Position numbers and translations under genes: made by a program
The notes under the pieces: model-generated
What the model saw: the letters and a program-made list of their open reading frames with translations, nothing else
Database searches by the model: none
What the model was told of the DNA's origin: nothing
Shown here: positions 34,383-46,823 of the stretch, one piece after another
How positions within the stretch are numbered: the stretch's first letter is position 1
How the letters are laid out: each line of letters opens with the position of its first letter
DNA from: Artemia franciscana
Taxonomy: Eukaryota > Arthropoda > Branchiopoda > Anostraca > Artemiidae
DNA length: 64,000 nt
Reading direction: 5' to 3'
Assembly: GCF_032884065.1 (NCBI RefSeq)
Contig: NC_088880.1
Coordinates: forward strand, 30,593,298 to 30,657,297

Positions 34383-34735
34383 GTGGAATTGGTGCTAGGG
34401 CCCAGTGAAATCGAATGCTTGGGCCCCCATGGAATTGGATTATAGGATCACCGTTGGAATTGGATGTTAGGGCCCCAGTGGAATTTCTTACTAGGACCCC
34501 GGTTGGAACGGTTGCTAGGGTACCTCTGGTGGAATTGGATACTAGGATCCCTAGTGGAAACGGCTGCTTGGGGCCCCAGTGGAATTGCATGCTAGGGTCC
34601 ACCGTATGAATTGGTTTTTAGGGCCCGGTGAAATTGGACGCTAGGCAATCCCCAGAAGGATTGTTTGTTAAAAACCCCAGTGTAATTTCTCGCTAGGGTT
34701 CACTTTGGAAACGGTTGCTAGGGACCCAGTGTCTT
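34383..34735 (+). repeat. ~25-bp GC-rich minisatellite, ~14 units
   Basis: Units of 24-26 bases follow the pattern GGAATTGGATGCTAGGGCCC then CAGT, with GGGCCC or a variant in most. The two-strand open frames here (34,309-34,602 on -, 34,415-34,609 on +) are repeat translations with no domain. It is unusually G/C-rich for the window. Confidence 0.85.
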
Positions 34736-34739
34736 GAAG

Positions 34740-36260
34740 ATTTCCTACTTGTGAGGGCCCCGAAGGTAACCCTCGACCCTCGTGGGTTCTTTATAAAATC
34801 AAAGAAAAAACTATTAAGTAACAGACACGTACATCTTGAAGAAAACATTCCCTGTTTTGTAATAACCACCTACATCTCATAGATAATTTTCACTATTACG
34901 TAATAAACGCATGCATCTTTCAAAAGTTTCTTAAAAAAGGGTCCGGGCAGGGATTCAAAGAGGGTACTGTGTTGCAGAATCCAGAAACCCTCACTTCTTT
35001 TACCAACTTAAAAATTCGCATATTTTGGAAATCTGTTCTTTAACAGGCATATATTCTGCTATCAAACCAAGCCACAAGTATTTTGAAAGCGAGAAAGTGA
35101 GTATAAAACCAAAATAACGTGCTTTGTTTTATAAAATAACAGGTTGGCTTTAGAAAAACCCAGACATTTAATCCAAGCATTAATTACTCAAAATAAAGCG
35201 TGTGTTCGACTTTTGATTTCCTCTAGGTAATACTGCGCAGCCATTGGTGATAGCATTTTTCAATTCTTTTGGAAAAGTATAGATCTTTCTTTCTTATGAG
35301 TTCCATGTACTCTTTCCTTTCAAGTGAGAAATTTTAATTCTTTTGAAAATAATGTCTCTATGTCTCTAGTTTTTAAAATGGAGCAATAAAAGTTTAAGAG
35401 GAATTATCAAAGTTAATAAGATCAAGAATAACAGCCCCTCTTTAATGTCGTATAGAGTATCTATGTATCCAATCACTAATAGTTTTTCATTGGGTTACCG
35501 GAGAGAGTGCATAATAGAGAAGACCAGAGAAAGGAGACTAGAAAATAAATAATTGACGAGAAGTTCTACAAACCTTTGATATTCTTCCCGAGCCCCCCCA
35601 AACGTGATTAAGAAGTTGCGTAGGCTTTCTATTCGGAAGCTACTTCCACAATTAATTAGTAGAAAGCAATAAAATGAGGGGACAACTCTCTTATATTTGG
35701 AACACCTTGTTAAAGTAATAGGATGTGTTTCTAGTCATTCATTCCCAGCTTAATAGAACTAAAAAAAAATATAATCTGACCCTCCTGTTTCCTTCCCCCT
35801 ACTTTCTGTTTACTATTTATAGTGTGTAAAGTGTACAGAGTTTAGTGTAAGTGTATGGAGTGTAAGCGGGTAGAGTTTATTCTGTTTGTTTATAATATTA
35901 TTATTACATAGTCTTTTAATAAATTTGTTTAAAACTTTTATACTTTACATTATCAAAATTGATAAAAATACTAATAATACTAATAATAATAACAATAATG
36001 AACCTTTTGAGCAATTCCCTTTTCAACAATTTTTATTGGCAAACTTATAATACTTAAAATTATCTAAAAAGTTCGGTAAATTGTGAAATTTTCATTATAT
36101 TAAAAAACCCAAATCTAATTCATCAAATATCCATACTAAATAACAAAAGTAAATCTATAATATGAGTAGTACCTAAATTTGTATCTAGCCAAAAACCTCC
36201 CTCAATTGATTGAAGTTTTAGTCAAGGCTGGTTTATCAAAAATTTCTTTGAATAAATCTA
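34740..36260. other. No feature recognised
   Basis: AT-rich DNA. A short T/G-rich stretch (35,820-35,880, GTGTAAAGTGTACAGAG type) is weakly repetitive. No coding motif is seen. Confidence 0.3.
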
Positions 36261-38020
36261 ATTGACTAACATTGTAAATGAAAGACTAGTACTGACTGAT
36301 TAGCATCGAAGACAGAAGACTAGCACTTATTGACTAGCATTGCAAGCAAAAGACTAGCACTGACTGATTAGCATCGAAGACAGAAGACTAGCACTTATTG
36401 ACTAGCATCATGGACGAAAGAATAGCACTGATTGACTAGCATTGCAAACAAAAGACTAACACTTATTAACTAATATCGAAGACAAAAGACTAGAATTGAT
36501 TGAGTAGCATCACAAACAAAAGACTAGCACTTATTGACTAACATCGTAGACCAAAGACTAGCACTGATTCATTAGCATCGCAAACAAAAGACTAGCACTG
36601 ACTGACTAGTATCACAGACAGAGGACTAGCCCTTATTGACTAGCATCATGGACGAAAGAATAGCACTGATTGACTAGCATTGCAAACAAAAGACTAGCAC
36701 TTATTAACTAATATCGAAGACAAAAGACTAGAACTGATTGAGTAGCATCGCAAACAAAAGACTAGCACTTATTGACTAACACCGTAACCCAAAGACTAGC
36801 ACTGATTGACTAGCATCGCAAATAAAAGACTAGCACTGACTGACTAGTATCACAGACAGAGGACTAGCCCTTATTGACTAGCATCATGGACGAAAGAATA
36901 GCACTGATTGACTAGCATTGCAAACAAAAGACTAGCACTTATTAACTAATATCGAAGACAAAAGACTAGAACTGATTGAGTAGCATCACAAACAAAAGAC
37001 TAGCACTTATTGACTAACATCATAGACCAAAGACTAGCACTGATTCATTAGCATCGCAAACAAAAGACTAGCACTGACTGACTAGTATCACAGACAGAGG
37101 ACTAGCCCTTATTGACTAGCATCATGGACGAAAGAATAGCACTGATTGACTAGCATTGCAAACAAAAGACTAGCACTTATTAACTAATATCGAAGACAAA
37201 AGACTAGAACTGATTGAGTAGCATCGCAAACAAAAGACTAGCACTTATTGACTAACATCGGAGACCAAAGACTAGCACTGATTCATTAGCATTGCAAACA
37301 AAAGACTAGCACTGACTGACTAGTATCACAGACAGAGGACTAGCCCTGATTGACTAGCATCGCAAACAAAAGACTAGCACTTATTGACTAGCATCGTAGA
37401 CCAAAGACTAGCACTGATTCATTAGCATTGCAAACAAAAAACTAGCACTGACTGACTAGTATCACAGACAGAGGACTAGTCCTTATTGACTAGCATCGCA
37501 AACAAAAGACTAGCACTTATTAACTAATATCGAAGACAAAAGACTAGAACTGATTGAGTAGCATCGCAAACAAAAGACTAGCACTTATTGACTAACACCG
37601 TAGACCAAAGACTAGCACTGATTGAATAGCATCGCAAACAAAAGACTAGCACTGACTGACTAGTATCACAGACAGAGGACTAGCCCTTATTGACTAGCAT
37701 CATGGACGAAAGAATAGCACTGATTGACTAGCATTGCAAACAAAAGACTAGCACTTATTAACTAATATCGAAGACAAAAGACTAGAACTGATTGAGTAGC
37801 ATCGCAAACAAAAGACTAGCACTTATTGACTAACATCGGAGACCAAAGACTAGCACTGATTCATTAGCATTGCAAACAAAAGACTAGCACTGATTGAATA
37901 GCATCGCCGACAAAGGACTAGCACTTATTGACTAGCATCGCAAACAAAAGACTAGCACTTATTGACTAACATCGTAGACGAAAGACTAGCACTGATTGAC
38001 TAGCATCGTCAACGAAAGAT
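36261..38020 (+). repeat. 34-bp satellite with 238-bp higher-order repeat, ~52 monomers
   Basis: Every monomer contains GACTAGCA-type words twice, 20 and 14 bases apart. A variant marker, CATGGACGAAAGAATAGC, has its GACGAAAG at 36,413, 36,651, 36,889 and 37,127 (each 238 apart = 7 monomers) and again at 37,705 (578 = 17 monomers). The 238-bp blocks are almost identical, while monomers inside a block differ. The edges (36,261-36,400 and 37,880-38,020) are more irregular. Confidence 0.97.
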
Positions 38021-38830
38021 GTAGACCTGCACCTAACAAAGATTGAGATAGGAAAGTCCGGGATTGCTAAGAAATCCAGACTTTTAACTAACTTACAAAA
38101 ACAAATTCAATTTACTCGAAATCTTTTTTAAGGCTGGCACAATAGAACACACTTCGGAATATTCTGATTGACAATTATTTGCCAGTCTTCATTAAACAGG
38201 GCATCTGAAAAGTTCAACTTATTGAAAATTTTATAGAGTTCAATAATATATACAATAAATCCAATTAACTCTACCAAATTCGAATGAATATTCAAAGTTT
38301 TAATTTAGATCAAGATTTGTCCGAAATCTGTGTGCAGTTGATTTGACGTTATTTCTGACTAACTTCTAACAACAATTTTCAAATATTTCTTATTAGGTAG
38401 TTTTGTTGAAATTACAAAAATTAAGATTGGGAATTAACTTTATTGCCCGGTTTCAAAATTAAATTTTAGTAATCAAACGCGTATCATAGAGGATTTAGTA
38501 ATGCATTTTTGGTTTTCTTAAAGGAAGTTTGGAATGGGATATCTAAGGAATTTGTACAGACACAATATTTAGCCCTTTAGGGCTGATATGGGAATGTTTG
38601 AACGATGATAGATATTGTATAGTTGATTGAGAACAAGGTTTTTAGGGAAATAAATTCAAATTGAAGATTTAAAATTAGTATTGGTGACATTAAAATTGAA
38701 GTCAATTTAAGTCAAATGACTATTATGTCACCGAATGGAGAGGAAGAGAGATTAAAAAAGAAACTAAAACTGATTAGAAACTAATAGCGCCAGTGATAAC
38801 ATTGTTTTAAGAGGGAAAAACTTCAAAAAA
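38021..38830. other. No feature recognised
   Basis: AT-rich flank of the 34-bp satellite with no recognisable element or frame. Confidence 0.3.
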
Positions 38831-38834
38831 GCAG

Positions 38835-39105
38835 ATATTGTAATATATTGTAATATTGTAATATGCTATATTACTAATATTGTAATATGCTATGTAATAT
38901 ATTGTAATATTGTAATATGCTATGTTACTAATATTGTAATATACTATGTTACTGTAATATGCTATGTAATATATTGTAATATTGTAATATGCTATGTTAC
39001 TAATATTGTAATATGCTATATTACTGTAATATGCTATGTAATATATTGTAATATTGTAATATGCTATGTAATATATTGTAATATTGTAATATGCTATGTT
39101 ACTGG
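38835..39105 (+). repeat. AT-rich minisatellite of TAATATTGTAATATGCTATG words
   Basis: Irregular repetition of GTAATATATTGTAATATTG and TAATATGCTATGTTACTA words, with larger direct repeats of about 70 bases (38,895, 38,967, 39,037). Confidence 0.9.
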
Positions 39106-39858
39106 ACCAAACCTGTAATTTCTCCTTTAATTATAGTTGATCATTATTTTTTTAGTTTTCCAAAATTATTTGGAGTGCAAATTCAGTCCGAAACATATAG
39201 GCGTACGTTAGGTTTGATAATTTTAGGGAAGTCAAGTAGGCTATTAGAGTTTAAGCAAATAAGCCTTGTGGTGACAGATTATCTTCACCCTTCCCTATAT
39301 TTTGACGTACAGTAAACAAAAAGTATGCAGTAATTTATGGTTAAACAAAATTGTCAAACGCCAGATGGCCTTAATAATTGTATCTTTTGACATAAGCAAG
39401 ATTTTCCACCAAAAGTTTGCATAATTTTTATCTTGTTACTCTGAGATTTTGCTAAGATATAAGTTCTGCTTGTTCTATAACATAGTATCACCTGATGGTA
39501 TCAATCAGGCTTGAATGTCACTCAGATACCCAAAGTAACCAACGGAAAAGAGTTTCGATTTTAGTTTCGAATATGATAGTCAATCGAAATTTCCCATATA
39601 TCTCTGCTACAATTGAACACCTTCTTGTTTATTCTACATTTTCTTTCAAGGCTAATTTTATCTTTCTCTCCTGACTTTTTTTTTTTTAACTTTTTCACAA
39701 ATTTTTAATTTCCCGCAATCGGTTTTAAGTGAGAAATCTCATCCCATTTAAAGTTTTTTCTAGAAATGAAACAAAGATTTTCAGTTTTTAACGAGGTTTT
39801 TCTTACCAGCTTCAATTTCTATCTGAAAGTTTTCAAGGACTTTTCAGTTTTTGTCGTA
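39106..39858. other. No feature recognised
   Basis: AT-rich. From about 39,640, 'TTTTTCA.TTTTTGTCG' words recur, as they do on the other side of copy D (41,580-42,260). Confidence 0.3.
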
Positions 39859-41565
39859 TTAAATAAAAAAAAAACAAGTTTTTCAACTGAAAGTAAGGAG
39901 CGACATTAAAACTTAAAACGAACAGAAATTACTCCTTGTATGAAAGGGGCTGTTCCCTCCTCAACGTCCCGCTATTTACGCTAAAGTTTGACTCTTTCTC
40001 TCAATTCTACTTTATAAAACAGTAAATAACTTTAGCGTAAAGAGCGGGACGTTGAGGAGGGAACAGCCCCTTTCATACACGGAGTAATTTCTGTTCGTTT
40101 TAAGTTTTAATGTCGCTCCTTACTTTCAGTTGAAAAACTTGTTTTTTTTATATTTAATTTCTGAACGTTTTTGAATTAATGCATGTTTGATTTTGGCTCT
40201 CCGCAAATGAATAATTAAAACGAAATTGGCTTATTAATCTTTTTTTTTGCTAAATTACTTTCACTTAATTTTAGTCAGACGATTTTGACAAAAAGGGTGG
40301 GGGAGGAGGCCTAGTTTACCTCCAATTTTTTGGTTACTTAAAAAGGCAACTATAATTTTTAATTTTTAACAAACTTTTTTATTAGTAAAAAGTATACGTA
40401 ACTTACAAATTAACTTACGTAACGAACTTCTATATTCATATATTTTTATAATGTATGTGAGGGGGTTTGCCCCATCGTTAATACCTCGCTCTTTACACTA
40501 GAGCTTTAATTTTCTCCCAAGTCCTTAAGATTGACCCCTGAATCACAAAGGCTGTAGAATAAATAGTTGAAATTACTAAAAAATACTTTAGCGTAAAGAG
40601 CGAGGTATTTAGGAAGAGATGAACCCCCCTTATGCGTAATAATCTCTGTTCGTTTCAAGTCTTAATGTTGGTCCTTACTTTCAGTGGAAAAAAAAAACTT
40701 TTTCACATTTATTTCTTCATTGTTTTTTTTTAATAGTACTAAAAAGTCCTGCACCCCCTTCACAGAATTTCTCTTCTCCCATGAAAAATTCCTCCAAGGG
40801 AAGATCCTCCTACGTAGTTCCCTCCCCTCAACCCTCCCTCCCAAACCAAAAAATCCCTGAAATGGTCTGTACACTTCCAAATAACCATGACTGTATGTAA
40901 ACGCTGGTCAAAGTTTGTAACTTGCAGCCACTCCCCCGGGGACACTGAATGAGTAATTCAGCCCCAAGGACATAGTTATTATATTTGTCGACTATTCTGA
41001 ACAAAATGGCTATCTCAAAATTTTGATCCGTGGACTTTGGGGAAAAATGACAGCGGGAGAAGGCCTAGGTGCCCTCTAATTTTTTGGTCACTTAAAAATG
41101 GCACTAGAACTTTTAATTTCCGTTAGAATGAGCCCTCCCGAGACATTCTGGGACCACTTGGTCGATACGATCACCCCTGGGGAAAAAACAAACAAACAAA
41201 CAAATAAACACTCACCCGTGACCGGTCCTCTGGCAAAAATACTAAGTTCCACATTTTTGTATATAGGACCTTGAAACTTCTTCAGAAGGGTTCTCTAATA
41301 CGCTGAATGCGATGGTGTGATTTTCCTTAAGATTTTACATCTTTTAGGGGGCGTTCCCCCTATTTTCTGAAACAAGGCAAATTTTCCCAGGCTCGTATCT
41401 TTTGATAAGTTAGACTAAATTTAATGAAACGTATATATTTAAAATCAACATAAAAATCTGATTCTTTTGATGTATCTATTAGTATCAAAATTCCGTTTTT
41501 TAGAGTTTCGTTTACTATTGAGCCGGGTCGCTCCTTACCGCAATTCATTACCACGAATCGTTTGA
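39859..41565 (-). mobile_element. 1.71-kb hairpin-rich non-autonomous element, copy D
   Basis: Same element as A and B in reverse orientation. The ~290-bp near-perfect foldback comes first (39,865-40,165, arms pairing through CTTTAGCGTAAAGAGCGGGA), then the second unit, the first foldback (40,490-40,690), the G-rich block, the CGATACGATCACCCCTGG block, and the 5' palindrome at 41,544-41,565 (diverged: CGAATCG). The 3' flank is TACGACAA. The sequence beyond the 5' end is shared with copy E. Confidence 0.85.
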
Positions 41566-42260
41566 AAGTTGTAAAATCCCAGGTTATGTGAATTTTTTTA
41601 CAAGTTTTAACTTTTTAATAGAAAAAACACAGATTTACAATTTTCTTGCGAATTTCAAATTTGTCCAGAGGTATTCAATATAATTTTTTTTCTATTGCAA
41701 AGTTTTCCAGACTTCAAACTTTTTCGTAAAGTTTCTTAAAGTTCTTATCGTTTCCAACTGTTGTCAAGCAAAATCACGGGCTTTCCAATTTTTCACAAGT
41801 TTCAATTTGTTCTCAAATTTTCCAATATTTTTAAATTTTGTTGTAAAGGTTTTCTGGATTTCCTATTTTTTCGAGCAAAACCGCAGATCTTAATTTTATT
41901 TGTCGAGATTTTTTTATTTTTTTTGCTATTTTTGTCGTCCAGTTTTCAAATGCATTCATTTTAGGCGGGACATTTTTCACCATTTTCAATTTTTGTCGAG
42001 TGACAACATAGATGACCCAACATAATTTTTGCCGAAGTTCTTTACAATTTTATAGTTTTGTCGCAGATTTTTAAGATGTATTATTTTTAGATGGGAAAAT
42101 GATTCATAAAGTTCACTTTCTTAAAGATAGAAACAAATTTGTAATTTTGTTAAGTTTTGGTTCGCCAGCTTCAGTTCTGTCGCAATATTTTCAAAGTTTT
42201 CGGTTTTGGTTGCAATCAGATTTCAAACTTTTTTTAAGCAAAAACCAATATTTTAAATTC
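41566..42260. repeat. Degenerate TTTTGTCG/TTTCAATTTTT-rich stretch
   Basis: Words such as TTTTCAATTTTTGTCGAG, 'TTTTGTCGC' and 'GTTTTCCAGACTTC' recur irregularly. It looks like a very old tandem array. No coding is recognised. Confidence 0.4.
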
Positions 42261-44160
42261 TTTTAAACGATGTCAATATATTAGCTTCATTTTATGAATT
42301 GTCGTGTGTTAATTTCTGCGTTGTTATTTTGCCTTGAAACAAATTTCTTTGCATAATGTTTATACCGTATATTTTTAAAAGCTAAAATATTTCAATATTT
42401 AATATTTAAATACTAAAAATATTTAAGAACACTAATTGGGCATAAGGGTTCAAAGTTTTCGCTACGGCCCAATGCTATTTTGCAGTTATATTTCGATTTA
42501 TATACATTAATACTGCGCCATATATGTCCGTTACGGGAATGACTCTTTAATGTTGTCCCACGGGACAGATTAAAGGAAACGGTGAATCTTATTCCACAGT
42601 TCACAAAGCGAAAAATCCTAATTTCAAACATTATCATCGCTTGACCTTTCAATTGTAATTCTAGCTACTTTCAAGCAATCTTAGCTGAGCTTTGAAATTA
42701 TGTTTATTATACAATTTGAGTATATTTCAAAAGTATCTTAGTCGACCAAATAAAGAGCTTAAGATCCTCCTTGTTGGATATTATAAAGGAAGTTTCAAAG
42801 GTAAAGATGACAAGTGATTTGTATCCTAAGCTTGGGATATTACGCTTGAAATTTTGTTCGTCTCTTATCTTAACTCTGCCGGTTCAAAACCTTGAAGGTA
42901 ATTGGGAACATGAGTTTTGTGGATAAATTAAGTTATGTATAATTCTATAATATGTTAACTCTACAGCACATCCAGAAGTTTAAGAGAGACCTTTCAGAGA
43001 ACTTTACAAAGTGGTCTAAATTAAATGGTGAACTAAGGGTAAATCAGAAGCAGATCTTTAGGTTGACCGGTGATAAACAGATTTAGCCCTCTGCCCTTCT
43101 TTGATTACTCTCCCATTTCAAAATAGAGGTCTTACCCTCATTCCCATTACAATATCTGAAAGTTTTAACTTGATCTCCAAGTCAGTCACTCCCCGGAGAT
43201 TACAGATGAGCTATTTGATAACCTGGGTATTATATGGCGTCTCCTGATTTACTCAAGTATGCTTGTCAGTTTAGCAGTATACCCTTGGGTAACTCTGGGA
43301 AATTGTTGCCTAGGCAATAGCCTCAAAGAGGTCTAAGCTCATCAGATAATCATGACTAAACACGCCTGACTTTTCTGTGATATCCTTCGTCATCCGTGAT
43401 CACTAATCTAGATTTATCACATGAATCCGGATCATTGTACTTGGAGCTGAAGGGTTTACATCGAAATTGGTGGCATTTTGAACAAAATGTCAGCAAAATG
43501 GCAATCACAAATTTTTTATATTATGCTATGGGAGTCACAAAGTGACGGGAAAACATTGGAGCAATAAATACATGAACAATGTTTGTCTGCTTCTTAAAAG
43601 GTCATTAGAATATTCAATTTTCTATTGAACAAGCCCCTCCCATGTTCTTACGGTGCGGTTCCTTATGCAAAGCGGCTGGAGAAAAAAAAGTAAATGTTAA
43701 AAAATAATATAAGGGAAGCAAATGTCTCAATATTAGGGCACGCTAGTGAATCGCCTCTGATATGTAGGTTTATCAAATGTACAAAATGTCAACATACTAG
43801 CAAAAGGCCAGTAGCTTAGGCTTTATATGACAGTCCTTGCTTTGTTCAGCTGTAAAGAGCAAAAGAAGTAAAGAGCGTAATTTGCCCTTTACTGAAATCA
43901 AAATACGTTTTAAGTTTTCTTAATTTTTTTTTGCTTTCGTAATTAAAAAACAATCAAAATTCTCAAGAATAAATATAAGTATATGTCAATTAAACTGAAA
44001 AGCCACGGTCATTTGTTTGTTTGTTTGTGTTTCAGTAAAGCGCAAATTATGTTCTGGTCTTAAGAACACATGGGGGTTATTAGACCTATTCATATTAATT
44101 TTTGCTCGTTTTGAGTTTGAATCGGCAGTTTATTGTAATTTCTTTTACTTTTGAGTTTCA
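42261..44160. other. Mostly unassigned; one block shared with 48,755-48,990
   Basis: Bases 43,255-43,340 (GTATGCTTGTCAG..., GGGTAACTCTGGGAAATTG, CCTCAAAGAG) have a diverged same-strand counterpart at 48,755-48,850 (GTGCGCTTGTAAT, GGGTAACTCCAGAAATTGG, CCTCAAAGAA). The frame at 42,413-42,652 on - shows no convincing family motif. Confidence 0.35.
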
Positions 44161-44493
44161 TTTACTTATTGACAGTGACTTGCGGTAGTTTTATTTTTGG
44201 AAGATTATTTGACTCTATTTCTGTTCATTTTTGGCTTAATGGAGCTCTTTACATTTCTTTGAAAAACTTGTTTTGTGGGAAAAGTTTTTTAAATGAATTT
44301 CTGTTCATATTTTATTGACATAATCGTTTTCATATTTTTTATTTTTATATCTTTTCGCTTCTTTTCTATAAGAAATTATAGTTTGGGTTGCTGATTGTAT
44401 GTTGGAGAAATATTTTCAATAATTTTTAATCCTGCCCCAAACAGTATTTTTTTTTTAATTTAATAATTTCTTAAGCCACATTGGCCTGCCATA
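44161..44493 (+). repeat. LINE 3'-UTR-like block, copy 1
   Basis: TGGAAGATTATTTGACT, 'GGCTTAATGGAGCTC', 'CTTTGAAAAACTTGT' and 'CCTGCCCCAAACAGTATT' recur in the same order at 46,510-46,823 and, in part, at 54,350-54,475. At 54 kb the block follows sequence that elsewhere (57,270-57,350, opposite strand) directly follows a LINE coding end, so it may be that LINE's 3' UTR. Confidence 0.55.
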
Positions 44494-45305
44494 ACATAAA
44501 GAAAAAAAATGAGGTTTTTAAAGGCAAAATGAAAATACTGAAGAGAACACAGAAAGCGAATATTTCGAGAGAACAAAAGCCTCTCTTCTTTATTGCGAAC
44601 AAAATAATATGATCAAGGAAAAAGCAAAAAACAAATGCGGAAAGTACAACAAAAACTATAAAATACCACCAAAAAATTATGTAAAATTCAATAAAAGACC
44701 AAAAATTAAAATAATTAAAATCAAATACCTAATAACAATAAAGTAAGTTATTCACCAATATCCGCGATTTGTACAAAAATTAAACAAATATAAACCGCCA
44801 TCGACGGATACTAATGCACAACTGAGAAATAAAAGAAAATTTTATTCACTCAAATAAACGAAGCAGCCATTGAAACAAATTGCCAGTCAAAAATGAATAA
44901 ATTTATTCAATTGCTGCTTCGTTTGTTTGAGTGAATGAAATGTTTCTTTTATTTCTCAGTTGTTCGTTAGTATCCGTCACTGGCAGTTCATATTTGTTTG
45001 GATTTTGTGCAAATCACGAATATTGGCGAATAACTCGCTTAATTTTTGCTAGGTATTTGATTTTAATTCTTTTAATTTTTGGTCTTTTATTGAATGCTAT
45101 TGAATTTTTGGCGGTTTTTTCCATTGGTTTTGTTGTACTTTCCGTGTTTGTTTTTTCGTTTTTGCTTTTTTCTTGATCATATTATATTATTCGCGCTGAA
45201 GAAGAGAGGCGGTTGTTCCCTCGAAATATTTGCTTTCTGTATTTTCTTCAGTATTTTCATTTGGCCTTTAAAAATCCCATTAATGATCGTTTTCTTTCTT
45301 TATGT
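44494..45305. repeat. Giant palindrome, ~380-400-bp arms, copy 1
   Basis: Left arm 44,494-44,874, 31-base spacer, right arm 44,906-45,305. The arms pair through long stretches, for example CAACTGAGAAATAAAAGAAA against its reverse complement, and AAACGAAGCAGC around the centre. A relative with the same left arm lies at 46,824. The open frames at 44,931-45,176 and 45,094-45,309 (Phe/Leu-rich) are read-outs of the T-rich right arm. Confidence 0.9.
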
Positions 45306-45991
45306 TTAATTTAATAACTCCTGAAGTTGACCTGAAAAATGAAAGCTAATAGCATTCTCAAAAGATTCTATCTATGCTCTTTGACAACCTGGATACACTT
45401 ACACTCTTTTTATTTATTTAAATTTTAAAAGTAGAAATAGTAATGTTAGTAGTAACCCTAAAGTTTCAACTTAATACCCCAGTCATTCTCGATATCTTTC
45501 TGAGATGTCTTATTGGCAACCATTAAGGCAATGCCTTTTCATTTAGTTTGAAGCAACATTTAGTTATAACGAATGATGGTCCAATTGCGTAATTGTGGGG
45601 GGATGGAATGCCCAATATCCTTAAAGACAAAGTTGCTGGACCATTTTACTATTCTGAACAAAATGGCTGCATCAAAATTTTGACTGGAAGCGTTTGGAAA
45701 ACGAATGGTTTGAGAGAAGGACAGCTTGCCATTCAGTCTCACTTAACTCTTAAAAAGGGCACCAGCACTTTTAATTTTGAATCGTGTTAGTTCCTTAAAA
45801 ACCTTCAATGACATTTAGGGCTATTATAGAATGTTATTCCCTATGATATTGCTTATATACCCTTTTGAAAACCTGCACGTATATAGTTTTTTCGTATAAT
45901 TGAAACTCCTTCTAAGCATTCCCTAAGAGTTTCACCTTAGTACCCCTAGCGTCATTAGTTCTAGTAGCTGTAGTGGTAGTATTAAAAATAT
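45306..45991. repeat. Diverged reverse unit of the 1.7-kb family and unassigned DNA
   Basis: About 45,580-45,790 carries, in reverse, 'ACTATTCTGAACAAAATGGC', 'CAAAATTTTGA' and 'CTTAAAAAGGGCACCAGCAC', an internal unit of the family. No gene is seen. Confidence 0.5.
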
Positions 45992-46487
45992 TATATCAAA
46001 ATTTTGATCCGTGGACTTTGGGAAAAAACCGTTGGAGGGGGCCTAAGTGCCCTCCAATTCTTCGGTCACTTAAAAAGGGCACTAAAACATTTAATTTCCG
46101 TTAGAATGAGCCCTCTCGCAACATTCTAGGACCACTTGGTCGATACGATCACCCTTGGGAAAAAGAAAAAAAAAACAATAAACATACAAATAAACACGCA
46201 TCCGTGATTTGTTTTCTGGTAAAGAATACGAAATTCCACATTTTTGTAGATAGGAGCTTGAAACTTCTTACCCCTATTTTCCAAAACAAGACAAATTTTC
46301 TCAGGCTCGTAACTTTTGATGAGTAAGACCAAATTTAATGAAACTTATATATTTAAAATCAGCATAAAAAATTGATTCTCTTGATGTATCTATTAGTATC
46401 AAATTCCGTTTTTTAGAGTTTCGTTTACTATTGAGCCGGCTCGCTCCTTCCTATTGAGCCGGTCGTTCGTTACCACGAACTGTTTGA
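45992..46487 (-). mobile_element. 1.7-kb family, copy E (3'-truncated)
   Basis: Reverse-strand copy from 'CAAAATTTTGATCCGTGG' to the 5' palindrome (CCACGAACTGTTTGA at 46,473-46,487). The rest of the element is missing. Near the 5' end a short direct duplication (CTATTGAGCCGG twice, about 46,430 and 46,451) is present. The flank beyond the 5' end matches that of copy D. Confidence 0.8.
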
Positions 46488-46509
46488 AAGTTGTAAAATC
46501 CCATGTTGT

Positions 46510-46823
46510 GTTTGCGGTAGTTTTACTTTTGGAAGATTATTTGACTTTATTTCTGTTCATTTTTGGCTTAATGGAGCTCCTTACATTTCTTTGAAAAACT
46601 TGTTTTGTGGAAAAAGTTTTTTAAATTAATTTCTGTTCATTTTTATTGACATAATCGTTTTCATATTTTTAATTTTTTATATCTTTTCGTTTGTTTTCTA
46701 TAAAAAATCATTGTTTGGGTTGATAATTGTATGTTGAAGGAATATTTTCGACAATTTTTAATCCTGCCCCAAACAGTATTGTTTTTAATTTAATAATTTC
46801 TTAAACCACATTGGCCTGCCATA
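46510..46823 (+). repeat. LINE 3'-UTR-like block, copy 2
   Basis: Near-copy of 44,161-44,493 in the same orientation, again directly upstream of a giant palindrome. The two make a direct duplication offset by about 2.33 kb. Confidence 0.6.

Noticed and set aside
34309..34609. Overlapping frames on both strands
   Set aside because: Both are repeat translations of the 25-bp minisatellite.
36261..38020. Regular 34-bp array as a CRISPR
   Set aside because: The whole 34 bp repeats with no unique spacers, there are no cas genes, and the sequence is eukaryotic.
42413..42652. 79-codon - strand frame as a LINE end
   Set aside because: RFVNCGIRFT and following text only vaguely resemble the WN.LP block; this is insufficient without an alignment.
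44931..45309. Phe/Leu-rich frames that look like membrane proteins
   Set aside because: They are the T-rich right arm of a palindrome; hydrophobic codons are expected there.
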